From NCBI GenBank assembly GCA_003056145.1, contig LSNL01000003.1:186001-250000 (forward strand): a DNA stretch of 64,000 bases, in the 5' to 3' direction. The translations under genes were made by a program, and so were the position numbers. Below the pieces are notes generated by a model, which ran no database searches, had not been told where the DNA came from, and saw only the letters and a program-made list of their open reading frames with translations. Numbering within the stretch: position 1 is the stretch's first letter; each line of letters opens with the position of its first letter. The DNA is from Parcubacteria group bacterium M10-OD1-1. GTDB lineage: Bacteria; Patescibacteria; Paceibacteria; Moranbacterales; UBA2206. Shown here one piece after another: positions 34,642 through 42,782 of the stretch.

Positions 34642-34944
34642 ATGGAAAATTATATATTTTTAGTTCTTGGTATATTGGTAGTTGATTTAGTGGCAATATT
34701 TATTTTGAAAGAGTTTGATATTTTAGAATATTGCCAAAAGAAATATCAGGACCCAATCGCCTATATAGTAATGACCATGTTGATGTATATGGCGATAATA
34801 GGCAGTTGGATTATGCTGCCATTTATTGTCACTCTTTTCTTAGTTGAGAAAATTGGTCAAGCAATTATTATTAGGATAGTTAGTTTGGCATTAATGTTGG
34901 TTTTTAATAAAATGATGGGAGAAAAATCTTTTTTGGCGAGTTAA
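34642..34944 (+). CDS. Small membrane protein, unknown
   Basis: A 100-residue protein with three likely transmembrane helices (about 4-22, 43-63 and 70-90). A very strong SD (AAAGGAGG, 34626-34633) precedes the ATG, and a perfect terminator follows. It is a one-gene unit inserted between prfA and secA. No motif identifies a function. Confidence 0.6.
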   Translation: MENYIFLVLGILVVDLVAIFILKEFDILEYCQKKYQDPIAYIVMTMLMYMAIIGSWIMLPFIVTLFLVEKIGQAIIIRIVSLALMLVFNKMMGEKSFLAS

Positions 34945-34964
34945 CTAACGCCTTAAAACAGAAG

Positions 34965-34998
34965 GCTATTCTTTTGAAAACGAAAGAATAGCTTTTTT
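34965..34998 (+). terminator. Intrinsic terminator
   Basis: GCTATTCTTT pairs with AAAGAATAGC across an eight-base loop, followed by TTTTTT. The last T residues of its tail form part of the -35 box of the secA promoter. Confidence 0.85.
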
Positions 34999-35025
34999 GA
35001 CCAAAAGGTATTTTTTTAGTAGAAT
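34997..35025 (+). promoter_or_regulatory. Promoter of secA
   Basis: TTGACC (34997-35002), 17-base spacer, TAGAAT (35020-35025). The leader is about 32 bases. Confidence 0.65.
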
Positions 35026-35063
35026 AGATAAGTTAAGTTTTTAAAATTAATAAAATATAAAAT

Positions 35064-37706
35064 ATGTCATTTCTTAATAAATTATTTGGTTCCAACGAGA
35101 GAGAGGTTGTTAAGTTACATCCGACAGTAGAAAAAATAAATTCTTTAAGTCCTGAAATAGAAAAACTTTCAGATCTTGAATTGCAAGGTAAAACAGAGGA
35201 ATTTAGAAAAAGAAGTAAAACGGGAGAAAGTCTAAATGATTTATTGCCAGAAGCTTTTGCTGTGGTTAGAGAAACCGCCAAGAGGGTGATTGGCGAACGG
35301 CATTACGATGTTCAGTTAATGGGAGGTATAGTTCTTCATCAAGGAAAAATTGCTGAGATGAAAACTGGAGAAGGAAAAACCTTAACCTCTACTTTGCCAA
35401 TTTATTTAAACGCTATTTCTCAAAAAGGTGTTCATGTAGTGACAGTTAATGACTATTTAGCAAAACGAGATTGTAACTGGATGGGTTCTATTCTTCATTT
35501 TTTAGGAATTTCCACTGCTTGCATAATTCACGATACTTCTTATATTTATGGTCCGAAAATTATTGATAACGATGAAGTTAGTGTAGAAATGGAAAATCTA
35601 AAACCAGTCAGCCGAAGAGAGGCTTATCAGGCTGATGTTACTTACGGGACTAACAACGAGTTCGGTTTTGATTATTTGAGAGATAATATGGTGCAAAGCT
35701 TAGAGGAAATGACTCAAAGAGAGCCTAACTTTGTAATTATTGATGAGGTAGATTCTATTTTAATTGATGAAGCTAGAACACCGTTAATTATTTCGGCTCC
35801 AGATAATGAATCAACTAAAATGTATCAACAGTTTGCTTCATTAGTTCCAAGATTAAAAAATGGAGAAGACTATGAAGTGGATGAAAAAATGAAGGCAGTG
35901 GCTATTTCTGAAAAGGGAATTTCTAAAATTGAAGCGTGGTTAGGAATAGATAATATTTATGAACAAGGACGGATGAAATATGTTCATCATTTGGAGCAAG
36001 CGTTAAAAGCAGAAGCAATTTTTAAAAAAGATCATGATTATGTGGTGAAGGAGGGAGAAGTAATGATTGTAGATGATTTTACAGGACGATTGATGCCTGG
36101 TCGTCGTTATAGTGAAGGACTTCATCAAGCGATTGAAGCCAAAGAGGGAGTGATGGTGCAAAAAGAATCTAGAACCTTAGCTACTATTACTTTTCAGAAT
36201 TACTTTAGAATGTATGAAAAGATTTCTGGTATGACTGGGACAGCTACTACTTCTGCTGAGGAATTTTTTAGAGTATATAAAATGGAAGTCATTGAGATTC
36301 CAACTGGGAAAAAACTTATTCGAAAAGATTTGCCGGATATTGTTTATAAATCGGAAAAAGGAAAATTTGATGCGATTGTAAAAAAAATAAAAGAAGTCCA
36401 CTTAATAGGACAACCAATTTTAGTAGGAACAATTGCTATTGAAAAATCAGAATATTTAAGTGCTCTATTAAAACGATTTGGCATAGAACATGAAGTTCTT
36501 AACGCCAAGCAACACGAAAAAGAAGCCACGATAATTACGGATGCTGGTAAGAAAAATGCGGTAACCATTGCTACTAATATGGCGGGACGAGGGACAGATA
36601 TTAAATTAGGAGAAGGCGTTAAAGAAGTAGGCGGATTGTTCATCTTAGGGACAGAACGACACGAAGCTCGGCGTATTGATAATCAATTAAGAGGTCGTTC
36701 TGGAAGACAAGGTGATCCAGGAGTTTCTCAATTTTATGTTTCTCTAGAGGACGAGCTTATGCGAAGGTTTGGCGGAGATAAATTGATTAAGATGATGGAT
36801 ACCTTAAAACTTCCTGAAGACCAGCCAATCCAAAATAGAATTATTTCTAAAACTATTGAAAATGCTCAATCAAAGATTGAAGGATTTAATTTTGATATCA
36901 GAAAGCATGTTTTGGACTATGATGATGTAATGAATAAACAAAGAGAAATTGTTTATAAAACACGAAAAGAAGTTTTAAAAGCTAAAGACACTAAAAATGA
37001 GATTTTAAAATATATCAACGATGAGGTGGATAGGATTATTTCTTTTCATTGTGCAGGAGAAGAAAATAATTGGAATCTTGAAGAAGTCCTTGAAAATATA
37101 AAAAGTATTGTAGCTGTTGATGCAGTAGTTATAAAAAAATTAGAAGCTATTAAAAATGATAAAGTAAAAACTTTAGCTGAAAAAAATGTTGCTATGGCTG
37201 AATATCTAGTAGGTATTATCAAAGAGGCTTATAACAAGAAAGAGCAAGAAGTAGGAATAGAAAATTTAAGAATGATTGAACGATCTATTATCTTACAGAC
37301 AATAGATGCAACTTGGATGGATCATTTAGATGAAATTGATTATCTTCGTGAAGGAATTGGTTTGCGTGGCTATGGACAGAGAGACCCTTTGGTAGAATAT
37401 AAAAGAGAGGCTTTTATTATGTTTTCTAGTCTTTTGGATAACATTCATTCTACTGTTGTACGGACTATCTTTAAAATTACTATTGCTCCTTCAGAACCAA
37501 CAGACGAAACTATTACGGCTAATAATTTAAATTATAGCGGAGGAGAAGACACTCACCAATTTGAAAATACTCAGGCAGAATTAACGGCAGAAGGTTCAAA
37601 AATAGAAGCGCCGAAGCAAGAACCTATTATTAGTAGCAAAGTTGGGAGAAATGATCCTTGTCCTTGTGGTAGCGGGAAAAAATATAAAAAATGTCACGGA
37701 AAGTAA
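35064..37706 (+). CDS. secA: Protein translocase ATPase SecA
   Basis: An 880-residue SecA, the motor of the Sec pathway. Walker A is EMKTGEGKTLTSTLP, Walker B/DEAD-type is VIIDEVDSILIDEARTPL, and the second ATPase half has NMAGRGTDIKLGEG and RIDNQLRGRSGRQGDPG. The C terminus carries the zinc-binding SEC-C motif CPCGSGKKYKKCHGK. Length and domain order are standard. secD-secF follow about 1 kb downstream, interrupted by the repeat locus at 37.8-38.6 kb. Confidence 0.98.
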   Translation: MSFLNKLFGSNEREVVKLHPTVEKINSLSPEIEKLSDLELQGKTEEFRKRSKTGESLNDLLPEAFAVVRETAKRVIGERHYDVQLMGGIVLHQGKIAEMKTGEGKTLTSTLPIYLNAISQKGVHVVTVNDYLAKRDCNWMGSILHFLGISTACIIHDTSYIYGPKIIDNDEVSVEMENLKPVSRREAYQADVTYGTNNEFGFDYLRDNMVQSLEEMTQREPNFVIIDEVDSILIDEARTPLIISAPDNESTKMYQQFASLVPRLKNGEDYEVDEKMKAVAISEKGISKIEAWLGIDNIYEQGRMKYVHHLEQALKAEAIFKKDHDYVVKEGEVMIVDDFTGRLMPGRRYSEGLHQAIEAKEGVMVQKESRTLATITFQNYFRMYEKISGMTGTATTSAEEFFRVYKMEVIEIPTGKKLIRKDLPDIVYKSEKGKFDAIVKKIKEVHLIGQPILVGTIAIEKSEYLSALLKRFGIEHEVLNAKQHEKEATIITDAGKKNAVTIATNMAGRGTDIKLGEGVKEVGGLFILGTERHEARRIDNQLRGRSGRQGDPGVSQFYVSLEDELMRRFGGDKLIKMMDTLKLPEDQPIQNRIISKTIENAQSKIEGFNFDIRKHVLDYDDVMNKQREIVYKTRKEVLKAKDTKNEILKYINDEVDRIISFHCAGEENNWNLEEVLENIKSIVAVDAVVIKKLEAIKNDKVKTLAEKNVAMAEYLVGIIKEAYNKKEQEVGIENLRMIERSIILQTIDATWMDHLDEIDYLREGIGLRGYGQRDPLVEYKREAFIMFSSLLDNIHSTVVRTIFKITIAPSEPTDETITANNLNYSGGEDTHQFENTQAELTAEGSKIEAPKQEPIISSKVGRNDPCPCGSGKKYKKCHGK

Positions 37707-37825
37707 GTATATATTTAATTAGTTAGTCAATACTATACTATTACTATAAATTAAAAAAATTCTTGACTGTTAGCTAACTACAGATTAAGCTTATAATAGT
37801 TATTTAAAATAAAGGAGGTTTGAAA

Positions 37826-37972
37826 ATGGATTGGTTAATGAATAATTTTTTAAGATTTCTTTGGCGCAAGCTTCACAGTTTTGCTCGGCCCACTAGTTTG
37901 GGTCAACGGGATTACTCCAAGGAAGTAACCTGGAGAAATTATAAGTTAAAAATTAAAAATAATAATCAATAA
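37826..37972 (+). CDS. Small basic protein, unknown
   Basis: A 48-residue protein, MDWLMNNFLRFLWRKLHSFA then a basic tail. The first 20 residues could form an amphipathic or membrane-touching helix. It has a strong SD (AAAGGAGG, 37811-37818), and a TATAAT lies at 37792-37797. Its second half (PTSLGQRDYSKEVT) is coded by a segment that recurs, decayed, 612 bases downstream. No family was recognised. The SD and the open frame argue that it is expressed. Confidence 0.5.
   Translation: MDWLMNNFLRFLWRKLHSFARPTSLGQRDYSKEVTWRNYKLKIKNNNQ
37889..37938 (+). repeat. Direct repeat, upstream copy
   Basis: About 50 bases inside the 48-residue gene, starting CCCACTAGTTTGGGTCAACG. They recur at 38501-38550 with mostly G-to-A and C-to-T changes over the first 40 bases. 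The pair encloses the tandem-repeat gene. Confidence 0.7.
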
Positions 37973-37997
37973 AACTAGGCTAAGAAGGAGATTGAAA

Positions 37998-38513
37998 ATG
38001 AAAAAAGTAGAGTGCAGGAGTATACTTGGAAATACCGTTGTGTTATATTGTTCGGATGAGGCATTGAAGCAGTTTATGATGCCAGATGGAGAACCAGCTA
38101 AGCGTGGCGACTGCTGGAATAGTAACTGTGGTCCATTGACAATATATGGAACAATGGACAATCGTTTGTATGCAAAATGGGAAGATCCTGTAGAAGTTGT
38201 TGATTCTCTCAATGGAAGTGAGGAGCCATTTTCTGAGGCTGTTCGTAAATATAATCTAACTTTAGTTTCTAAAAATATTAAAGTGGATTGTTCAGATGAG
38301 GCATTGAAGCAGTTTATGATGCCAGATGGAGAACCAGCTAAGCGTGGCGACTGCTGGAATAGCAGCTGTGGTCCATTGACAATATATGGAGCAATGGACA
38401 ATCGTTTATATGCAAAATGGGAAAAAGATGCAGAAATTCTGACTCCTCTTAATGGAAAGGATGAACCATTTTTTCTGGCGGTTCTTAGATATAAATTTTA
38501 CCCACTAGTTTGA
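37998..38513 (+). CDS. Tandem-repeat protein, unknown
   Basis: A 171-residue protein made of two 80-residue repeats. Each contains CSDEALKQFMMPDGEPAKRG, DCWNS(N/S)CGPLTIYG and MDNRLYAKWE, followed by a more variable stretch (LNGSEEPFSEAVRKY / LNGKDEPFFLAVLRY). There are three cysteines per repeat plus one near the N terminus, and no signal peptide or membrane helix. The start is the ATG at 37998, six to ten bases after AAGGAG; a TTG at 37992 adds two residues and is not preferred. No family was recognised. The near-identity of the two halves at DNA level shows a recent internal duplication. Confidence 0.6.
   Translation: MKKVECRSILGNTVVLYCSDEALKQFMMPDGEPAKRGDCWNSNCGPLTIYGTMDNRLYAKWEDPVEVVDSLNGSEEPFSEAVRKYNLTLVSKNIKVDCSDEALKQFMMPDGEPAKRGDCWNSSCGPLTIYGAMDNRLYAKWEKDAEILTPLNGKDEPFFLAVLRYKFYPLV
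38047..38183 (+). repeat. Tandem repeat unit, first copy (period 240 bp)
   Basis: 137 bases that recur exactly 240 bases downstream with five differences, all transitions, counted by direct alignment. The intervening 103 bases are much less conserved. Confidence 0.9.
38287..38423 (+). repeat. Tandem repeat unit, second copy (period 240 bp)
   Basis: Second copy of the 137-base core. The frame is kept because the period is 80 codons. Confidence 0.9.
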
Positions 38514-38550
38514 GTCAACGGGATTATTCCAAAGAAGTAACTTAGAAAAG
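38501..38550 (+). repeat. Direct repeat, downstream decayed copy
   Basis: Copy of 37889-37938, starting CCCACTAGTTTGAGTCAACG. In the original frame it would read PTSLSQRDYSKEVT and then stop. It overlaps the last codons of the tandem-repeat gene in another frame and lacks the 5' half of the small gene, so it is a remnant. Confidence 0.7.
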
Positions 38551-38595
38551 TTCTAGGTTTAAAAAATAGTAGAGATTTTTGATTTTTTAAATCTT

Positions 38596-38633
38596 AAGCT
38601 ACAAGGAAATTAAATTTCTTTGTAGCTTTTTTT
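38596..38633 (+). terminator. Intrinsic terminator after the repeat locus
   Basis: AAGCTACAAGGAAA pairs with TTTCTTTGTAGCTT (one G-U pair) around a five-base loop, followed by TTTTTG. Confidence 0.85.
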
Positions 38634-38723
38634 GTAATTTCAGAACTATTAATAAAAAGAAACTAATACAAAAAAAGAAATATCTTTTGTTTTATTTAAA
38701 ATAGGTCAGGCTAAGACTAAAAG

Positions 38724-38751
38724 TTGCATTTTATGGAGAATGATGTAAAAT
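38724..38751 (+). promoter_or_regulatory. Promoter of secD (leaderless arrangement)
   Basis: TTGCAT (38724-38729), 16 bases, TAAAAT (38746-38751) with TG directly in front of the -10. Seven bases separate the -10 from the secD ATG, so the transcript should start at the start codon. Confidence 0.55.
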
Positions 38752-38758
38752 ACAAAAT

Positions 38759-40459
38759 ATGAATTTAAGGAAAAAACTTTTAATAAAATTTTATTCAGTT
38801 ATTTTATTAACCCTTATTGTGGGGGTGATTTCTTATCCTAAAATTATTTCTTTTGCCCCGCCAGCTTATAATCTTTTGAATAAAGTGAAAATTCGTTTAG
38901 GATTGGATTTGCAAGGAGGTATTCACTTAGAATATAGAGCCGATCTTTCAAAAGTTAGCTTCAATCAAAAGAAAGAAGCTATGCAAGCGTTGCAGGATGT
39001 TATTGAAAGGCGAGTTAATGCTTTTGGCGTGGCTGAACCACTTATTTATACCACTAAATCAGGAGATAAAGAACATCTAGTTGTTGAATTAGCAGGAGTT
39101 AAAGATATAGATAAAGCGAAAGCAATGATTAAAGAAACTCCATTTTTGGAGTTTAAAAAAGAAAAAGCGGATCAAACAGTTCAAAAAATTCCACCTAAAA
39201 TTTTGGAAAAAATTAATGCTGAAAAAGAAAAAAGAGCTGAAAAAATTCTTCAAGAAGCTCTAGCGGGAAAAGATTTTAATCAGTTAGCTAAAGAAAATAG
39301 TCAAGATTCTGAATCTAAAAACAAGGGTGGTGACCTAGGTTTTATCAAAAAAGGCATGCTATTGCCAGCGGTAGAGAAAGTTGCTTTTGACCCTAATTTT
39401 AAAGATGGAACAATTTACCCTAAATTAGTAAAATCTATTTTTGGATGGCATATTATCAAGAAGATTGGTGAGCGGGGTCAAGGAAATTCACGAGAAGTTC
39501 ATATTGCTCACATTTTAATTATGCTTGAAATGCAACCTCAGGCACAAACTCAATATGTGCCAACTGGTTTAACAGGGAAAGATTTAAAGAGTGCTAAGAT
39601 GGAAATTCCACAACAAGGATTATCTGGTCCAGAGGTATCTTTAGAATTTAATAATCAAGGTACTAAATTATTTGCAGCGCTTACCAAAGATAATATTGGT
39701 AAACGAGTAGCAATTTATTTAGACGGAAAGTTAGTTAGTGCACCTACTGTTCAAGCTGAAATTACTAATGGAAGGGCGGTTATTTCTGGAAATTTTACAA
39801 TAGCGGGAGCGAAAAAATTAGCTAACAGATTAAACGAAGGTGCTTTACCAGTTCCTATTCACTTAATATCACAACACAGCGTTGATGCTTCTCTAGGAGC
39901 AGAATCTTTTATTAAAAGTATTAAAGCTGGAGCAGTTGGTTTAGGTGTAGTAATAATTTTTATGATTTTCTATTATCGCTTTCTAGGTTTGATAGCTTCA
40001 ATAGCTCTTTTAATTTATACTGCCTTAATGGTTGCAATTTTTAAGCTATCCACCTTAACTCCTTGGTCAATTACTTTTACTCTCTCTGGGATTGCGGGTT
40101 TTATTTTGTCTATTGGAATGGCTGTAGATGCTAATGTTTTGATATTTGAAAGAACTAAAGAGGAATTAAAGAAAGGGAGAAATGTCCTAGGTTCTATTGA
40201 GGAAGGTTTTAATAGAGCTTGGCCGAGTATTCGGGATGGTAACTATTCTACTATCATTACCTCAATTATTTTAATTGGAGTGGGTACGGGATTTGTCAAA
40301 GGTTTTGCTATTATTTTAGTTATTGGAGTTTTAGTATCAATGTTTACCGCGATTATTATAGTAAAAACAATTTTAGAATTTACAGTTGGCGATTGGTTAG
40401 AAAAAAGAGTTTGGCTGATTGCTAGGGTTGAAAATAAAACTAACGAAGAAAATAAATGA
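38759..40459 (+). CDS. secD: SecD with embedded parvulin-type peptidyl-prolyl isomerase-like domain
   Basis: A 566-residue SecD that assists Sec export with SecF. An N-terminal helix (about 10-30) precedes the P1 domain start (RLGLDLQGGIHLEYR). The P1 base resumes with PTGLTGKDLKSAKMEI and RVAIYLDGKLVSAPTVQAEI. Five C-terminal helices contain GMAVDANVLIFERTKEEL. Between residues about 157 and 257 lies a parvulin-like insert with AGKDFNQLAKENSQDSES, KGGDLGFIKKGMLLPAVEKV and SIFGWHIIKKIGERG. The strand EVHIAHILI, which opens a normal parvulin domain, comes last. The insert would sit on the outer side of the membrane, where a foldase could act on emerging proteins. It overlaps secF by ATGA. Confidence 0.92.
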   Translation: MNLRKKLLIKFYSVILLTLIVGVISYPKIISFAPPAYNLLNKVKIRLGLDLQGGIHLEYRADLSKVSFNQKKEAMQALQDVIERRVNAFGVAEPLIYTTKSGDKEHLVVELAGVKDIDKAKAMIKETPFLEFKKEKADQTVQKIPPKILEKINAEKEKRAEKILQEALAGKDFNQLAKENSQDSESKNKGGDLGFIKKGMLLPAVEKVAFDPNFKDGTIYPKLVKSIFGWHIIKKIGERGQGNSREVHIAHILIMLEMQPQAQTQYVPTGLTGKDLKSAKMEIPQQGLSGPEVSLEFNNQGTKLFAALTKDNIGKRVAIYLDGKLVSAPTVQAEITNGRAVISGNFTIAGAKKLANRLNEGALPVPIHLISQHSVDASLGAESFIKSIKAGAVGLGVVIIFMIFYYRFLGLIASIALLIYTALMVAIFKLSTLTPWSITFTLSGIAGFILSIGMAVDANVLIFERTKEELKKGRNVLGSIEEGFNRAWPSIRDGNYSTIITSIILIGVGTGFVKGFAIILVIGVLVSMFTAIIIVKTILEFTVGDWLEKRVWLIARVENKTNEENK

Positions 40460-41364
40460 TCTCAATTATTAATAAAAGAAAATATTTTTATGTGGCTTCT
40501 AGCACTTTAGTGATAGCTAGTTTAGTAGTTTTATCTGTTTGGGGACTTAAATTAGGTATTGATTTTACTGGTGGAACTCAAATGAAAATTAAATTTGAAA
40601 AGTCTGCTCCAACTAGAACTCAAATTCAAAAAGCGGTTAAAAATTTAAAGTTAGATAGCTTTATTGTTAAACCAGTAGGAGGTCAAGAAATTATCTTAAA
40701 ATATAAAAATTCTAGCGACGCAGTTAATTTAAAAGTTTTTCAGGCGATTAAAAGCATTAAACCTCAAGCTAAACGATTGAGTGTTGATTTTATTGGCTCT
40801 TCAGTTTCTGATCAATTAAAAACTAATGCTATCAAGGCGATTGTTTTATCGGTATTGGGTATTGCTTTATATATTGCTTGGGCGTTTAGAAAGATTTCTT
40901 ATCCAGTTAAATCTTGGAAATATGGCTTAGGAGCAATTATTGCTTTAGCTCATGATATTATTATTACAGTGGGAGCTTTTGTTTTACTTGGTCATTTCTT
41001 TAATATTGAAGTAGGAGTTCCTTTTATTGCGGCTTTACTAACAATTTTAGGTTATAGCGTTAATGATACAATTGTTGTCTATGATCGAACTCGGGAAAAT
41101 CTGATGAAATCAAACGGTAAGGAAGATTTTGAAAATATAGTCAATCGCTCGCTTAATGAAACTTTGGCTCGGTCTATTAATACTTCATTTACGGTGATTG
41201 TAGTTTTAATTGCTATTATCTTTTTCGGTGGAGTAGCGATAAAATATTTTTCTCTAGCTCTTTTAATCGGAGTAGTCTTTGGGACTTATTCTTCAATCTA
41301 TGTAGCCTCAGCTTTGATGGTAACTATTTATAAATTTCAAGAAGTACAAAATAATAATAAATAA
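40456..41364 (+). CDS. secF: SecF
   Basis: A 302-residue SecF. It has an N-terminal helix, then the P1 motif LGIDFTGGTQMKIKF, and a C-terminal membrane domain with ILGYSVNDTIVVYDRTREN and SLNETLARSINTSFTVIVVL. It is coupled to secD through an ATGA overlap. SecDF uses the proton-motive force to pull secreted chains after SecA action. Confidence 0.97.
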   Translation: MISIINKRKYFYVASSTLVIASLVVLSVWGLKLGIDFTGGTQMKIKFEKSAPTRTQIQKAVKNLKLDSFIVKPVGGQEIILKYKNSSDAVNLKVFQAIKSIKPQAKRLSVDFIGSSVSDQLKTNAIKAIVLSVLGIALYIAWAFRKISYPVKSWKYGLGAIIALAHDIIITVGAFVLLGHFFNIEVGVPFIAALLTILGYSVNDTIVVYDRTRENLMKSNGKEDFENIVNRSLNETLARSINTSFTVIVVLIAIIFFGGVAIKYFSLALLIGVVFGTYSSIYVASALMVTIYKFQEVQNNNK

Positions 41365-41378
41365 TAAATAATAAAACT

Positions 41379-41618
41379 ATGTTTAATCCTTTTAGCAAAA
41401 ATAAATCAGGAGCTAACGCTGGGAAAATGGGAATGTTACAAAAAATAGCCATGAAAAAATTGGCTAAAATGAGTCCGCAAGAACAGCAAAAGGTTATGCA
41501 AGAAGCTATGAAACCAAAAAATAGAGATAAAATGATAGCAGCAATGGAACAAATGAAAAAATCTGGTCAAATTACTGAAGAACAATATAAAATAGCGAAA
41601 CAAAAAATGGGAATGTAA
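41379..41618 (+). CDS. Small protein with SHOCT-like C terminus
   Basis: A 79-residue, Met- and Lys-rich protein. The end (MEQMKKSGQITEEQYKIAKQ) resembles the SHOCT motif (short C-terminal domain, with a G-x-I-T-x-x-E/Q-Y/F core). It lies 14 bases after secF and before a terminator, so it ends the secDF operon. The function is unknown. Confidence 0.6.
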   Translation: MFNPFSKNKSGANAGKMGMLQKIAMKKLAKMSPQEQQKVMQEAMKPKNRDKMIAAMEQMKKSGQITEEQYKIAKQKMGM

Positions 41619-41635
41619 ATTTGAAAAATAGTGGA

Positions 41636-41677
41636 ATAAAAGGCAAAATAAATTTTTTAAAATTGCCTTTTATTTTG
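41636..41677 (+). terminator. Intrinsic terminator of the secDF operon
   Basis: ATAAAAGGCAA pairs with TTGCCTTTTAT, and the stem continues into a T-rich tail. The tail overlaps the -35 box of the pheS promoter. Confidence 0.75.
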
Positions 41678-41703
41678 ACTTTTTAGGCTTTTAAAGCTAA
41701 AAT
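41675..41703 (+). promoter_or_regulatory. Promoter of pheS (leaderless arrangement)
   Basis: TTGACT (41675-41680), 17 bases, TAAAAT (41698-41703), then six bases to the pheS ATG at 41710. A start point at the usual distance falls on the A of the ATG. Confidence 0.65.
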
Positions 41704-41709
41704 AAACTT

Positions 41710-42768
41710 ATGAAAAAAGAAAAAATTAAAAATTTAAGTAATCAATTTTTTCAAGAAATTCAAACTGTTCAGTCCGAAGATCAGCTTTTTCAGTTAGAAA
41801 AAAAATATTTAGGACGTAAAAGCGAATTTATTGGATTTTTAAAGAGTTTAAAGAATTTAGCGCCCGAAGAAAGAAAACAATTTGGAAGGTTAGCTAATGA
41901 AATTAAAAAAGAGATTACTCAAAAATTAGAAGAGAAAAAGAAAGAATTAATAGAGAAAAGTTTTGACTTTGAAAAAGAAAGCTTAGATGTTACGATGCCT
42001 GGAAGAAAAAAGGGAGTTGGTCATTTAAATCCTATTTCAATAGTGCGATATAAAATAGAGGATATTTTTAGTCGAATGGGCTATGAGGTAGCTGATGGAT
42101 CAGAAATAGAAACAGAATTTTACAATTTTGATGCTTTAAACATTCCAGCACATCATCCAGCTAGAGATATGCAAGATACTTTTTGGCTTCAACAAAAAAT
42201 TAAAAACCAGCATCCAAAAGTTAAAAGAGAAGAAGAACGTTTGGCAATGCGATCTCAAACTTCAGCGGGACAAGTTAAATATATGGAAAAGCATAAGCCA
42301 CCATTCAGAATTATTGTTCCTGGAAAATGTTTTAGAAATGAAGCAACTGACACTACTCATGAACATACTTTTTATCAATTTGAGGCTTTGGTAGTGGGAG
42401 AGAATATTAATGTGGGTCATCTAAAGTTTACAGCTCAAGAATTTTTTTCTCAATTTTTTAAACAGAAAGTAAAAATTCGTTTAAGACCAAGCTATTTTCC
42501 TTTTACCGAGCCAGGTTTTGAATTTGATATCACTTGTACTGTTTGTCATGGAAAAGGTTGTAGCGCTTGCCAAGGTGGTGGTTGGTTAGAGCTTGGTGGA
42601 GCAGGAATGGTCAATCAAAATGTTTTTGAGGCATCGGGTTATCCAAGAAATAAATACCAAGGTTTTGCTTGGGGGTTTGGAATAGAAAGATTGGCAATGA
42701 TGAAATATGGAATTGATGATGTCCGACTTTTTCATTCAGGAGATTTACGATTTATAAAACAGTTTTAA
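41710..42768 (+). CDS. pheS: Phenylalanyl-tRNA synthetase alpha subunit
   Basis: A 352-residue class II subunit with an N-terminal coiled coil. The catalytic motifs are TMPGRKKGVGHLNPIS, MRSQTSAGQVKYME, RNEATDTTHEHTFYQFEALV and the final FAWGFGIERLAMMKYGIDD. A CxxCxGxGCxxC-like zinc cluster (CTVCHGKGCSACQGG) is inserted near residue 279; it is seen in some bacterial PheS and absent in E. coli. It is followed by pheT after 14 bases. No T-box or leader peptide can exist because the start is at the promoter. Confidence 0.97.
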   Translation: MKKEKIKNLSNQFFQEIQTVQSEDQLFQLEKKYLGRKSEFIGFLKSLKNLAPEERKQFGRLANEIKKEITQKLEEKKKELIEKSFDFEKESLDVTMPGRKKGVGHLNPISIVRYKIEDIFSRMGYEVADGSEIETEFYNFDALNIPAHHPARDMQDTFWLQQKIKNQHPKVKREEERLAMRSQTSAGQVKYMEKHKPPFRIIVPGKCFRNEATDTTHEHTFYQFEALVVGENINVGHLKFTAQEFFSQFFKQKVKIRLRPSYFPFTEPGFEFDITCTVCHGKGCSACQGGGWLELGGAGMVNQNVFEASGYPRNKYQGFAWGFGIERLAMMKYGIDDVRLFHSGDLRFIKQF

Positions 42769-42782
42769 ATATTTTAAAGACT

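Noticed and set aside
37946..38401. Minus-strand open frame of 151 codons across the repeat locus
   Set aside because: It is the complement of the SD-led plus-strand repeat gene and owes its length to the same duplicated DNA; it has no ribosome-binding site of its own.
40450..40460. Possible alternative genetic code with UGA read as glycine, known in some Patescibacteria
   Set aside because: TGA ends secD, the GT2 gene at 54052, the small transporter at 55706 and others at family-typical lengths, and prfA is RF1-type with normal motifs. Standard bacterial code fits.
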